Shown: positions 58,001-63,757, numbered from the stretch's first letter. The stretch is DNA of 64,000 bases from Branchipolynoe longqiensis (GCA_030323885.1 CM059199.1:34852590-34916589), one strand, 5' to 3'. Notes: a model not told the origin generated them from the letters alone. Translations and numbers: made by a program.

Positions 58001-59225
58001 ATTCTCTTCAAAATGCTATTCAATATTAGCTTATCTTTCGTCGTACAATGTATTCGCTACCTAAATGTATCTGTATTGGCTAAGCCAGCCGTGTGTAATA
58101 GTTGTCTATTTCATATTACTGTACACAATATACACGACATCATTGATCATCTGCAATCGATATTTCCATTGAACCATAATGTGCTACGCATTCGCGGTAT
58201 TGACTCTACTGTGTATTCCTTCCTGTTGTGTTAGTGTTAGTCCCAACATTGAATGGCATTGGACATAATTAACCATTACACTATTCATGTTAGTAGCCTA
58301 ACCGCGAAATAAATCAGAAGCTTGAAGAAATAACCCAGCAAAAACAAACATAGTCAGTATTCATCTAGATAAAATGCTTTATTTATGCCATGCATTAGTT
58401 ACTCGTGCGGCCCTGTTCCTGTGCCTACTCTGGATAAGGGCGAATCTTGTATCTAGTGATGCATATGATAATGAATGATCGGACTAATTCCAAGTCCAAC
58501 GCTAGACAGGGCTCGACCTGGTGCAAATTTATATTAGCAGATGCGAATAAGAAAAACTAATTAGAACTTAAAAAGCCTTACGGCTTACGAAATTAGGTTT
58601 TATTCTGGGGCAGGACGACTTCGTTCAACAATAGTAATGTGAATTTAAACTATTATATCAGACCAGCAGTACCTTGTATACAAATATTAGTAATAGTATC
58701 AGTATCACCATATCAAATATTGAAATAAATCTAGTTGACAAGTTGAACCTGACGGTGACCTGGTTGAGAGATATAACGAATTACGAACTGAAATCTGATC
58801 GACGTCGCAAAATATCCAGAATTCATTCTTCTATCATGAAATGGGGCATATAAGTTTATAACCCTGGCTTAGTGATTACATGATATTACTAAGCATAAAG
58901 ATAATAAATGTAAACAAAACACACACACAACACACCTAAATATTATGGGAGAGGGGGGGGGGGGGGGGTAAACGTCAATTTGCAAGACTTACTTGACATA
59001 AATCATAATGACTGTGACACCAATATTACAAGAACTGTTTCTAAACAAACCGTGTTTATCTTCTAAACTAACAGAACCACCACTTGAAATGGTCATTAAT
59101 AGGTGCACCAATCATGCCCAAGCTATTTTCTAATTCGCTCGCCAGTATTCAAACAACTGTGTTATCACTGTACACATAATACTAATTTAAATGACTTAGG
59201 AATAGCAGCCAGAACTTACCGCCAT
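36989..59225 (-). CDS. DHHC-family (zDHHC) membrane protein with DRHC signature, eight exons
   Basis: Predicted 295-residue protein assembled from exons at 59225-59220, 51132-50831, 47175-47074, 45670-45579, 42507-42391, 41325-41185, 40355-40242 and 37002-36989; every junction keeps phase. Family role: S-palmitoyltransferases of endomembranes with four TM helices and a cytosolic DHHC cysteine-rich domain between TM2 and TM3. Seen here: TM1 about 29-50, TM2 about 55-80, cysteine-rich domain 93-138, TM3 about 139-167, TM4 about 175-200, then a charged tail. Counting from C96 as position 1, C4, H14, C18, C21, D26, H28, C29, G33, G37 and N40 of the family all fall in register. Differences: DRHC at 121-124 instead of DHHC, Ile110 and Glu130 at two second-zinc cysteine positions, and GLTLGQ where TTxE is expected after TM4. 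The length and the compact domain recall short zDHHC proteins such as ZDHHC24, but orthology is not established. Probable pseudo-enzyme or divergent enzyme. Confidence 0.8.
37108..37282. mobile_element. pogo/Tigger-like MITE in last intron
   Basis: TA-CAGTAAAGCCTCTCTAACC at left and AGAAAGGTTTTACTG-TA at right. Interior CACCGATCGACCACTCC and CGATCGCTTCATTTGG as in the other two copies. Confidence 0.85.
37283..38420. other. Intronic DNA with two repeat fragments
   Basis: hAT-like right end at about 37485-37543 (CGCGGAATCGTGGAAG...GATCTTTCATCCCTG) and a SINE-A tail, + orientation, at about 37557-37613 (CCTGATATGACCTTAGATGT to AACAAACAAAC). Otherwise nothing. Confidence 0.6.
38421..39000. mobile_element. 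Family-B MITE plus adjacent half copy
   Basis: 38421-38781 has ends GCTGCATAGTCTGATGG and CCATCGGACTATGCAACTTG. A second left end (AAAGTTGCATTGTTTGATGG) starts at 38829 with family-B interior up to about 39000, where the minisatellite begins. Confidence 0.75.
39045..40105 (+). repeat. Minisatellite, about 60-bp unit, about 18 copies
   Basis: Unit ACTGATTTGGTAGGCTATGA, GCCTGTATTAGGATGTCTAC, AGCACCTCGTTTTCCTCACA with many substitutions. Toward 39560-40100 a higher-order 120-bp pair (about 60 + 60) becomes the repeating unit. The long open frames across it (LGCLQHLVVLTIDLV-like) are repeat translations. Lies in the last intron of the DHHC-like gene. Confidence 0.85.
40242..40355 (-). CDS. DHHC-like gene, exon 7 (acidic tail)
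   Basis: Acceptor TTTCTTTTGCAG|CTGAC and donor CCTG|GTAAGA, 114 bp, phase 1 in and out. Encodes a hydrophilic tail: DTMEMNQLPDKLPDINQTV, then DKDNILKQVEVNDTEKP. Confidence 0.75.
40500..40650 (+). mobile_element. SINE-A tail half
   Basis: GGTGGTCTGGTCTCCCAATG, GTCGGTACCCATCCTGATAT, GATGTAGCCAGGACGCAAAA and CAACAACCAAAC in + orientation. Confidence 0.85.
40768..40905 (+). mobile_element. SINE-A head ('acgcggtagcc' subtype)
   Basis: AGACGCGGTAGCCCCATCGG TAGAGC resembles a tRNA box A; AGAGTTCGATTTCCGG resembles box B; then GAGTCAAACAAATGGCTTAC and CTAGCCTGGCGCTCGG. Truncated after the head. Not a functional tRNA gene: no consistent cloverleaf. Confidence 0.8.
41185..41325 (-). CDS. DHHC-like gene, exon 6 (TTxE-region and charged tail)
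   Basis: Acceptor CATCCAACAG|GG and donor AAGG|GTAAGG, 141 bp, phase 1 in and out. Encodes KQGLTLGQWREMQREEQRAM and a basic LRRRSWLREVNKKS stretch. GLTLGQW occupies the place of the conserved GxTTxE motif that follows TM4 in DHHC proteins. Confidence 0.78.
41446..41605 (+). mobile_element. hAT-like family I fragment (left part)
   Basis: AAGGATGAAAGTGGAATCAG, ACAGATTTTCCCCCATATGA, CACTGTCAGGGAATGGCGG correspond to the left half of 41843-42144. Confidence 0.65.
41750..42360 (+). mobile_element. SINE-A copy split by a hAT-like element
   Basis: Head remnant GGTCGGGAGTTCGAATCC and GAGTCAAACCAATGACTTAT up to 41842; resumes at 42145 with CTACATAGTCTGGTGCTCAG and runs to the tail GATGTGAAACAACAAAAG. 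It lies in the intron between DHHC exons 5 and 6. Confidence 0.8.
41843..42144. mobile_element. hAT-like family I MITE, intact
   Basis: CAGGGATGAAAG at left and CTTTCATCCCTG at right are perfect inverted ends; CTACAT flanks both sides. Subterminal GGGAATCGCGGAAAATTCCC and CCCGGAAATCCGCGG, and an (ATA)n tract in the middle. TIR fits hAT, but six duplicated bases rather than eight are seen. Confidence 0.8.
42391..42507 (-). CDS. DHHC-like gene, exon 5 (TM4), GC donor
   Basis: Acceptor TGCTGTTGTAG|ATGTTG, phase 1 in. Encodes VDRGLKTWIHAG, then the hydrophobic VSLSIALMLVLPVFFFLFLI and CSQYKA. The frame meets TAA three codons later. Joining to exon 6 in frame needs a phase-1 donor, and CAC|GCAAGT provides a GC-type donor; a GT donor (GTAACA) six bases on is out of phase. 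Alternative: the protein ends here at KARK. Confidence 0.72.
42542..43101. mobile_element. Two adjacent TTAA-bounded TIR elements (365 bp and 189 bp)
   Basis: First: TTAA-GCTAAGATTCAATATACG to GAATCTTAGC at 42907. Second: TTAA-GCTAAGATTCCATGTATA at 42913 to GGAATCTTAGC at 43101. They share CATTCGCAC/CCGATCGGTCCAT, GGAAGCAC and CATTTATTGTTGCATTCGCA-type interiors. The TTAA between them is common to both. The first lies 34 bp from DHHC exon 5. Confidence 0.8.
43102..43661. other. Intronic DNA, no feature
   Basis: Nothing recognised; a 73-codon open frame lacks support. Confidence 0.45.
43662..44011 (+). mobile_element. SINE-A, full length reference copy
   Basis: tRNA-like head: AGACGGGATGGCTGAATGAG (box A region) and GTAGGTTCGAACCCTGGTCG (box B GGTTCGAACCC). 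Body: AAACCAATGACTTACAAATT, CCTGGTGCTCGGCATTATTA, AAGGACTGGTTGGCTCAGTG, GGGATATCAGGTCATGGTGC, GGTCTCCCAGTGGGGCAGCA, CGGTACCCGTCCTGATATGA, tail CGTAAAAC-type then ACAACAAACAAA. Non-coding; transcription would be by Pol III from the internal boxes. Confidence 0.9.
44138..44462. mobile_element. Family-B MITE
   Basis: Left TTAAAACTGCAGTCTGATG, right ATCACACTGTGCAACTTTAA; interior ACAATTATCTAGGTTTGATA and AAAATAAAAGTTACTTC. Termini somewhat decayed. Confidence 0.75.
44694..44807 (+). repeat. Perfect 57-bp tandem duplication
   Basis: TACAGCTGTATTGATCATGT through AATGTGGGATTTCT occurs twice head to tail (44694 and 44751) with no differences, so it is young. Confidence 0.9.
44808..45578. other. Intronic DNA, AT tracts
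   Basis: TATATA tracts near 44862-44893 and 45370-45382 and a GGCGGCGCCACCTGCG word at 45510. No gene signal. Confidence 0.5.
45579..45670 (-). CDS. DHHC-like gene, exon 4 (TM3)
   Basis: Acceptor CACCTTCCAG|GGCC and donor CAAA|GTATAT, 92 bp, phase 2 in and phase 1 out. Encodes MEYTTFLYLASTCTFCIASV and GVVILQ, a hydrophobic helix in the TM3 position right after the NY of the signature domain. Confidence 0.8.
45790..45894 (+). mobile_element. SINE-A fragment
   Basis: GTGGATTTGATTCTTAGGCG (box B region eroded), GAGTTAAACCAAAAAATTAG, TTACTAGGTTAGGGCAAGGA. Confidence 0.7.
45895..46143. mobile_element. Harbinger-like MITE related to 9699-9959, left end eroded
   Basis: Iterated GGTCGCAAAGAGGT, CATTTTGATCGCA, ACCTCCTTATGGCC words; right end CAGGGTGTGACTGGGGCG followed by TTA, reverse complement CGCCCCAGTCACACCCTG. 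No clear left TIR. Confidence 0.65.
46165..46497 (-). mobile_element. SINE-A, full length
   Basis: TTGTTTGTTGTTGTTTTACATC tail, GACAGTGCACACTCATGGTG, CTGCCCCACTGGGAGACCAG, CCCTATCCTAATAATGCCGA, box B AGGGTTCGAACCCATG, head ACTCATTTGGCCATCCCGTC. The TTATCC-containing middle word is shortened. Confidence 0.9.
46498..46848. other. Intronic DNA, possible tRNA-like remnant
   Basis: GGTAATGGGTAAGAGCATGG and GGTTGGGGGTTCGATATAAG (46600-46655) look like box A/B words of another SINE. Otherwise nothing. Confidence 0.4.
46849..46960 (+). mobile_element. SINE-A head fragment
   Basis: AGACGCAATGGCTGAATGAG, GGGATTTGAACCCTGGCC, GAGTCAAACGAATTGATACG. Confidence 0.85.
47074..47175 (-). CDS. DHHC-like gene, exon 3 (DRHC core)
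   Basis: Acceptor TTTCTTTCAG|ACAGG and donor TACAC|GTGAGT, 102 bp. Encodes RHIGACHECILMYDRHCD followed by LTGSEVGQRNY. The family pattern HCxxCxxCxxxxDHHCxxxxxCVGxxNY is recognisable with Ile, Arg and Glu substitutions. Confidence 0.88.
47176..48900. other. Intronic DNA; ATC-type microsatellite
   Basis: Interrupted (ATC)n/(ATT)n tract at about 47662-47752. GACTAGACGCGGTAGGGTTG then GAGGGTTCGCGTCCCGCCC at 48224-48260 is a shortened SINE-A-type head. A pyrimidine-rich CCGCCC stretch at 48050-48215. No exon seen. Confidence 0.5.
48895..49030. mobile_element. Family-B interior fragment
   Basis: TAGTTTGAAGTTACTTGTAT, TTTAGAGATATTTGAAGCGC, CATTTTGGCATGC and CTAGGCTTCAGCAGAAACAA match the middle of family-B copies; both termini lost. 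Confidence 0.65.
49031..50830. other. Intronic DNA, no further exon seen
   Basis: A hAT-like right-end fragment at about 49417-49458 (GAGAAATCGTGGAAATCGGC...ATCTTTCACCC). (ATC)n at 50634-50650. Several short open frames without support. Confidence 0.5.
50831..51132 (-). CDS. DHHC-like gene, exon 2 (TM1, TM2, first zinc cysteines)
   Basis: Acceptor AATTGCAG|GACTCC and donor ACCTT|GTGAGT, 302 bp, ends phase 2. Encodes a polar start (PPLPKKHSSLLP), hydrophobic WGIVVAVLFVLLG and LIWLLINDFLLVIAVVFIG segments, then SCGQCQRCQIT, which opens the cysteine-rich domain. Confidence 0.85.
51133..52354. other. Start of the long first intron; telomere-like and 38-bp repeats
   Basis: At 51840-51890, GTTAGGGTTAGTGGTTAGGG TTGGGGTTGG. 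At 51890-51975, three copies of an about 38-bp unit with AGGTAGACCGCATGCTAAAA TATAAATGGCC. No gene signal. Confidence 0.6.
52355..52545 (-). mobile_element. SINE-A middle fragment
   Basis: CAACATCTAACCTCATAACA, GACAGTGTGCACTCATGACG, CCACCGGCACCATGACCC, CCTTGTCCTATCCTAGTAAT on the - strand; head missing. Confidence 0.8.
53013..53285 (+). mobile_element. Mollusc-type SINE (family L), copy 1
   Basis: TTTAACGACGCCTCTAGAGC, ACATTGATTTTTTATCATTG, GGTCTTTTATATGCACTTTCC, CACAGACAGGACACCACA, TGATGAACCAGTCGTGGACA, ACTGGTTGGAATGGAAAATA. I recall this family as abundant in molluscan genomes. The tail end passes into a 47-bp tandem array. Confidence 0.8.
53286..53605 (+). repeat. 47-bp tandem array, about six units
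   Basis: Unit GTCTGATAAACTATCAACCG ATAAAGCAGCAGTGCAATGC CTTCTAC. The unit's CAACCGATAAA...GTCTGATAAAC words resemble the end of the preceding SINE, as if its 3' end expanded. Confidence 0.85.
53720..53932 (-). mobile_element. tRNA-derived SINE, another family (E)
   Basis: Read on the - strand: CCCGTAGTGGTGTAGCTACA (box A-like) and CTGGGTTCGAATCCTGTTGG (box B), followed by AAGGAAATGGGCCGAATGCC and GGCGGGAAACAGCACGTCCC. A short family-B end (TTAAAGCTGCATAGTCTGATGG) sits just left at 53655. Confidence 0.75.
54027..55160 (-). pseudogene. Gag-like reading frame of an unidentified retroelement, with internal duplication
   Basis: Two overlapping - strand frames (55089-54559 and 54791-54027) form one decayed gene. 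An ATG near 55159 (MATKRSKPGA) is separated from the main frame by an apparent single-base shift. Regions in order: acidic/Pro N-terminus, EFRLSRPHGRKRPLPQ, a KKKSKKRKTKKKKKDSS / DSSSDSSS basic-acidic block ending VRKKCQVERA, a frameshift, then about 100 residues with predicted helices (VLHTIHKAVLGALTAIAPV, SGIAMLTAASNFL), then a second copy of the basic-acidic block. The helical part is loosely like DIRS-type gag proteins; no recombinase or RT was found. Tentative. Could also be a rapidly evolving host gene pseudocopy. Confidence 0.5.
55161..56507. other. No gene seen
   Basis: An approximately 38-bp direct duplication GAATCCATAAAAGAAAC at 55480 and 55520, and a (TA)n tract at 55913-55936. 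The open frames here lack family resemblance. Confidence 0.5.
56508..57188. mobile_element. Family-B MITE split by a tRNA-derived SINE
   Basis: Left GAAGCTGCATAGTCCGATAA, right CCATCGGACTATGTAACTTTAA. The family-B word 'TTGTCACCACA' ends at about 56654 and the interior resumes near 56956 with GAAGGGAACACTGAAGCAAT. TTAGATACTGGCAAACTTATTAAAC is partly duplicated near 56585-56640. Confidence 0.8.
56655..56955 (+). mobile_element. tRNA-derived SINE, family C
   Basis: Head GTGGCGGAGTGGTTAGAGTG (box A of a Leu/Ser-type tRNA) and GAAGGTTGGTGCCCCCACCT (eroded box B), then CACCGCTGTGGATAACTTAC, GTGTGGGAGGTTAAAAATCC, CGACAAACTGTCTAATGG. Not a functional tRNA gene. Confidence 0.75.
57189..57560. other. 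Intronic DNA, no feature
   Basis: Nothing recognised. Confidence 0.4.
57561..57741. mobile_element. pogo/Tigger-like MITE
   Basis: TA-CAGTAGCACCTCTTTAAAT at left, TTAGAGAGGTTTTAGTACTG-TA at right. Interior GGACCGACTTTAGGGAGTGG and ACGATCGATATAGGGGAGTG, complementary to the 37108 copy. Confidence 0.85.
57742..59219. other. Intronic DNA, no exon recognised
   Basis: A G18-type run near 58950 and a 103-codon + strand frame at 57923-58234 that is AT-rich, has no splice or family support and is probably chance. Confidence 0.5.
59220..59225 (-). CDS. DHHC-like gene, coding exon 1 (ATGGCG)
   Basis: GTCGCCATGGCG|GTAAGT: strong Kozak context and consensus donor after just two codons (Met-Ala), phase 0. 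It joins exon 2, which begins in phase 0 with GAC. The short coding part and 8-kb intron make this the least certain 5' assignment, yet the start plus donor fit is good. The 5' leader extends to higher coordinates and includes GGCAACGGGTGAGTAG. Confidence 0.6.
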
Positions 59226-59825
59226 GGCGACCACTTAAGAACTACTCACCCGTTGCCAAGGCTTACGTAACGATGTCAATTCGCGTTAAAAACATAGTCC
59301 GGTCAAAATGACTCTAATACCCGCCTGTGCTAAATTAATTTAATTATATTTAATAGATATGTGTTCAAAGACTCATTTACATTAATTACTGATACATTGA
59401 ATTGCATATGCATGATTTTCTTAGATGTCAGAATTGTCACGGTCGCTATACTATTTATATGAATGGTGTCAGGGACTATAATTGCCGGGTCCGCCGATTT
59501 CCGAAGAATGGAAGAGCAAACTGCGGGGACCAGCTTACATCCCACAGCCTGTAATCGTGTGATCGAATCCTGCTTTTCGCTGTTCACACTAGTTATTAGC
59601 TGGAATTAAATAGCACGCAGATAGGGGAAACTTACACATAGCCAAGCGGTAGTTAAAGATCATTTACTAATATTCCAGGTAGGAACCTGTTGAATGGGCT
59701 TAGTTGTATAGTCTATTCATAGATGGCGCAAGTAGATAATAACCGAAGCGCCACCACCGTCAACTGGGAGCACTAAGCTACAATGACTGCTTGATGTTGC
59801 CTAGCAACTGGTAATTGTAAAAAGC
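59226..59825. other. Upstream region of the DHHC-like gene
   Basis: Sequence 5' to exon 1. A GCGCAAGTAG...GAAGCGCCACCACCG stretch lies near 59726-59757. No TATA-type promoter can be singled out. Confidence 0.4.
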
Positions 59826-60300
59826 TTGTTACGCCTCTAGAGCAAAATGATTTTTATCATCGGCTATTGGATGTAAAATATATGGTCATTCTGGCACATT
59901 TCTTTGGAGGAAACCCACTGCCACCACATAGGCTAGGCTACTCTTTCCGATAAGCAACAAAAGGTATTTTATAGCAACAAGGGGTCTTTTAGTTTTCGCC
60001 ACACGAAAACTATAATTTCACTAGGTCCCACTTTAATATTAGACAGGCCAAACCTGCTAACAGGAATTGATGCCAAATTTCTTAAGCAGAAGAGGATAAG
60101 TGTAAGTGTAAGTATATGCACTTTCCCACAGACAGGACAACACATACGACATCCTTTGATGAACCAATTGTGGACCACTGGTTGAAACGGAAAATAGCCC
60201 AAACTACAAATGGGTCCACTGAGCAGGATCGATCTGATGACCCACACCTTCACAGGTGGACACTCTACAGCCTGATCTACGTCCCACTCCCCCAACTGCT
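59826..60300 (+). mobile_element. Mollusc-type SINE (family L), copy 2, with 120-bp insertion
   Basis: TTACGCCTCTAGAGCAAAAT, TCATCGGCTATTGGATGTAA, CACATTTCTTTGGAGGAAAC, CAACAAGGGGTCTTTTA, then a foreign block at about 59992-60112 starting with the hairpin AGTTTTCGCCACACGAAAACT, then GCACTTTCCCACAGACAGG, TGATGAACCAATTGTGGACC, CACCTTCACAGGTGGACACT. Confidence 0.8.
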
Positions 60301-60557
60301 AACCGTGAAAACAAAGAAAAGGATTGAGAGAATGAGAGTTAATATTGAGACCTATTCGTGCATATATTATTACACCGTAGCCCTACACATGATTCAATGT
60401 AGCTACCAATATCCCCGAAACAATTGTTTCGTTGTGTTTTAATAAATACTATAAAATTCCGTTTCACAAAGTCCAAGTCAAAATCATTGTTGCAAGGTAC
60501 GGCAAGGATTCAGATATTTATGGGCGTGATCACGTCAAACTTTTCGGCGTGGTTGGA

Positions 60558-61279
60558 ACAGTTTTATGTCAGCGCAACGTAGTGGTACCGTGCGCCCGAT
60601 GTTGTGGTAACGTATATCGACGAATGAGAAAAAAAAAAAAGAAGAAAGGTGGGTGCAACATGTGGGAACAAGCCTCACGCACGCGCGGCGTGTGCCTAGC
60701 GTTCGCATAACATTATTCCAGTGCTCCACTAGCGACTGGCCGACGTGTTGCACGACGTATGAGAGCGCGTGATCGAGACGTGATCGACACATGACCAACG
60801 ACACTCCAGAGCATGATCGACTTGTGATCGACACGTGACCAACGACACTCCAGCGCGTTTTGCTGCGTGTCGGCGTGGCACCAGCATGCAATCAGCGCGC
60901 GCGACTTTGGCCTAATGCGTGGGTAACGCTTCCCGACAGGGGTATGTTGCCAGCGTGTTGACGGAATGCTCATCGTCACAGGAAAAAAAGTCAACTTATG
61001 ACGTCATGCAACGTCATAACAACGTCAGAACAACGCACATCTAATGTATCTCGATGTCACCCTAACATTGCCATAACGTTGGCACCCGCGCGTTGTCGTA
61101 CCTCAAAAGTTTTGCACAAGCACAAAACTTCACCGACCCCCTGACGCGCACCGTAGATCAATGTATACCAACGCGCGCCTAACGCGTGCATAACGCAAAC
61201 TGACGTATCCCGACATAGTGCCAAAAAATCACATACGTCGACGCACGTTGGCGAGAAGCGTCGTAATGTGACAGCACCA
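60558..61279. mobile_element. Probable Harbinger-like MITE with CGTGATCGACACGTGAC iterations
   Basis: Right end GTCGTAATGTGACAGCACCA followed by TTA; its reverse complement TGGTGCTGTCACATTACGAC matches the 25694 element's terminus. The interior is CpG-rich and repeats GTGATCGACACGTGACCAAC, CGACACTCCAG, AACGCGTGCATAACGC and GACGTCATGCAACGTCATAA. The left end near 60558 (TTATGTCAGCGCAACG) is a weak match, so this border is uncertain. Confidence 0.6.
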
Positions 61280-62177
61280 TTACAAGGGAGGTAGAGTTTA
61301 GATCTATGCCTACTCATCGATAGTGTATTTTTATTTATTGTGATTCGTAGCCATTATCTGTATTTATTAGTGTATCATACATATGCATACAATTAAGATT
61401 TTCTTAGTAAATGTAAATACACTTAAGTAACTACCAATGATACACACCAATTGACAATAACGCACACGAAAGAGCAAAATACAACGCAATACGGCCACTA
61501 ATAATTAGGCGAGTTCTGTAAGCAGTAATTTCAGAACTGACATAATTTTGGTTCCTTCAGATGAATATAAGAACATAAGCAGCAGGTCTGGATGCGGTAG
61601 TGACCAGACGCAGTTGGTATTAGGGAGGCCAGGAGCCACTCATAGGTGGCACCATAGTGGCCGAAGCAGGAACTAACAGTAAGATAGTAGGTAATAACTA
61701 ATATATAGAAGAGAACTGACAAGTGGTAGTGTCCTTGTTTATATTCCCATGATAGATTATAGAGCACATATATGGTGTGGGGAAATTTATTCTTACGTAC
61801 ATAGATGTGTGTATATAATATATTATATACCATAGACCTATATGGTATATAGTTGCTTCACTATGTCCTGGGATCACGATCCAGGTTTTATGGACATGAC
61901 CCCTGGATAATTATGTTCATTCAACTCTATGTTGATGCTCTAGATCTAAATATTTAGAAACCTCCCCGAGACAACTAGTCCTACTATGTACTAGGCCTAG
62001 TAGGTTCCTTGACTACTTACATGGCTATTGCAGTAGGCCCTATGAATTATTTTACATTTCCTATCTGGTACCAACTCAGTGGACAGCTCTCCTTATCCAG
62101 ATATAATATGCGATTGGTTATGGTGGTGGCGCCACCCTTCATAGTTGAGGAGAGATGGTGAGTGCGATTGGCTCCCG
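61280..62177. other. No gene seen
   Basis: AT-rich, TATATA near 61814-61830. A GTGGTGGCGCCACCC word at 62120. Nothing else. Confidence 0.5.
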
Positions 62178-63395
62178 TAAGCCTAGGTCACACCTACCGG
62201 GATCAGGGGCCGGATGAGCCCCGAGCCGTGATCCGGCGTGGTCCGTGGGGATCCAGCGTCATCCATGGCTCATCCGTGGCTGGTCCTTGGTGGTCCTTGG
62301 TGATCCGGCATTATCCTGGGTCGGCCCAGGGTGTTTTTAAATGCTTAAATCATCCGGGGCGATCCGGCGAATATTGCAATCCGGGGTCGACCCGGTACCG
62401 TCCGGTTGTAATCTGTGACTCATCCAGGTACTCCGGGTGTTGTCCGGGGATATTCCTTGTCCCATCTGGGCATTATGGGTCTTTTTGAAACCGGAAGAGC
62501 CACGGTTTAGTCCGGACTATCCCTGGACTAGCCCGGACTAGCCCCGACAGAGCCACGGACCACTCCCGGACTGCAAGGATAAGACCCGGACAGGCCTGAT
62601 GACCACGGAGTAACCACGGATCACCACAGATAGCCTGGTTTACCATGGATCAGCCCAGGATGAGCCCCGTTTTTGTATATATATAGTAGGAGCAAGTCCG
62701 GGACTGATCCGGGACTACTCCATGGATACACCAGGTAGTCCCGGTGCGGCGGTTTCAGCCATGTCCCGTACTCAGCCGTGTACCTATGCTTCTGCGCATG
62801 CGCAGATTTCGCATCAACTCGGGTCACCCGAGCCACTTATTGGCACATGCGCACATCCTACAAACTCAGGTCGAATAATCGAATACGCTTCTCCGCGCTC
62901 GGGTGGACAATTTTTTCTCTTTTTTTTTAATAACCGATAAAACTACAGCAAAATAGGATTTAAAGTATTTCATGATGGCCTAGTTTAGCTATATTTCCAT
63001 TTCATTAATCTAAGTTATTAATTTTTTGCACACGGCACATGTATTTGTCGACTCCACTCGCCATGTTCTATTTGAAATTCTGACCACTCGGATGACCCGA
63101 GTTGCGCGGGTCATGTTAATCGATTACGGCCATGTTTAGTAGATTCTGACGCATGCGCAGAAGCGATGGACACTGCTGAGGACGGCACACGTCTGAGTAT
63201 GCCACACCGGGGTGGTCCGGCTCAGTCCGGGGCGATCTGGACTCTGGCTAGGCCGTGGCTCGTCCGGGTATGTGTGAGAGCAAGCCAGAAAACAACCAAA
63301 TATCCGGGGCTGTCCAGTACAGTCTGGGGGAATGGCCCGGGGGTGGTCCGGCTAAAAATCCGGGGCTAGTCTGGGTAGGTGTGACTTGGGCGTTA
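62178..63395. mobile_element. Large TIR element filled with (A/G)TCCGG iterations
   Basis: Left TAAGCCTAGGTCACACCTAC, right (reverse complement) TAACGCCCAAGTCACACCTAC. The first 550 and last 250 bp are dominated by GATCCGG, GTCCGG, CCCGG and CCACGGA words in both orientations. The middle, about 62790-63150, is AT-richer and bounded by an inverted pair (TGCGCATGCGCAGATT at 62796 and TGACGCATGCGCAGAAGC at 63147; also GGGTCACCCGAG and GATGACCCGAGTTG), so a second foldback may be nested. Target duplication unclear (TAA versus TTA). Confidence 0.75.
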
Positions 63396-63417
63396 CTCTC
63401 ACCCCCGTGTGAGTGGT

Positions 63418-63757
63418 GGTTGGTTGGTTGTTGGAGTTTTACATCCTAACAGCATCTAAGGTCATATCAGGATGGGTACCGACTTCGACAATGCGTAGGC
63501 CTACTCATGACGACTTAAATAGTACTGCCCTACTAGAATACCAGAGTGCCGGCACCATGACTCGATATCTCACTCGGTCACATTATGCTGACACTCAGTT
63601 AACTAATCCTTGGCCTATCCTAGTAATGTGGGGCGCCAGGCTACGCAGCGACAAGACTAAATTGTGTAAGTCATTGGTTTGACTCGACAGGGATTCGAAC
63701 TGCCGACCTTCCGCACGGGAGGCTTGCGCTCTTCCGATTCAACCACCGCGTCCGGTC
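63418..63757 (-). mobile_element. SINE-A, full length ('acgcggt' subtype)
   Basis: GGTTGGTTGTTGGAGTTTTAC tail, CATATCAGGATGGGTACCGAC, CCTTGGCCTATCCTAGTAAT, TCATTGGTTTGACTCGACAG, box B GGGATTCGAACTGCCG, head CACCGCGTCCGGT. Confidence 0.9.

Noticed and set aside
57923..58234. 103-codon + strand frame
   Set aside because: AT-rich, no splice borders, lies in an intron of the opposite-strand gene, and no family resemblance.
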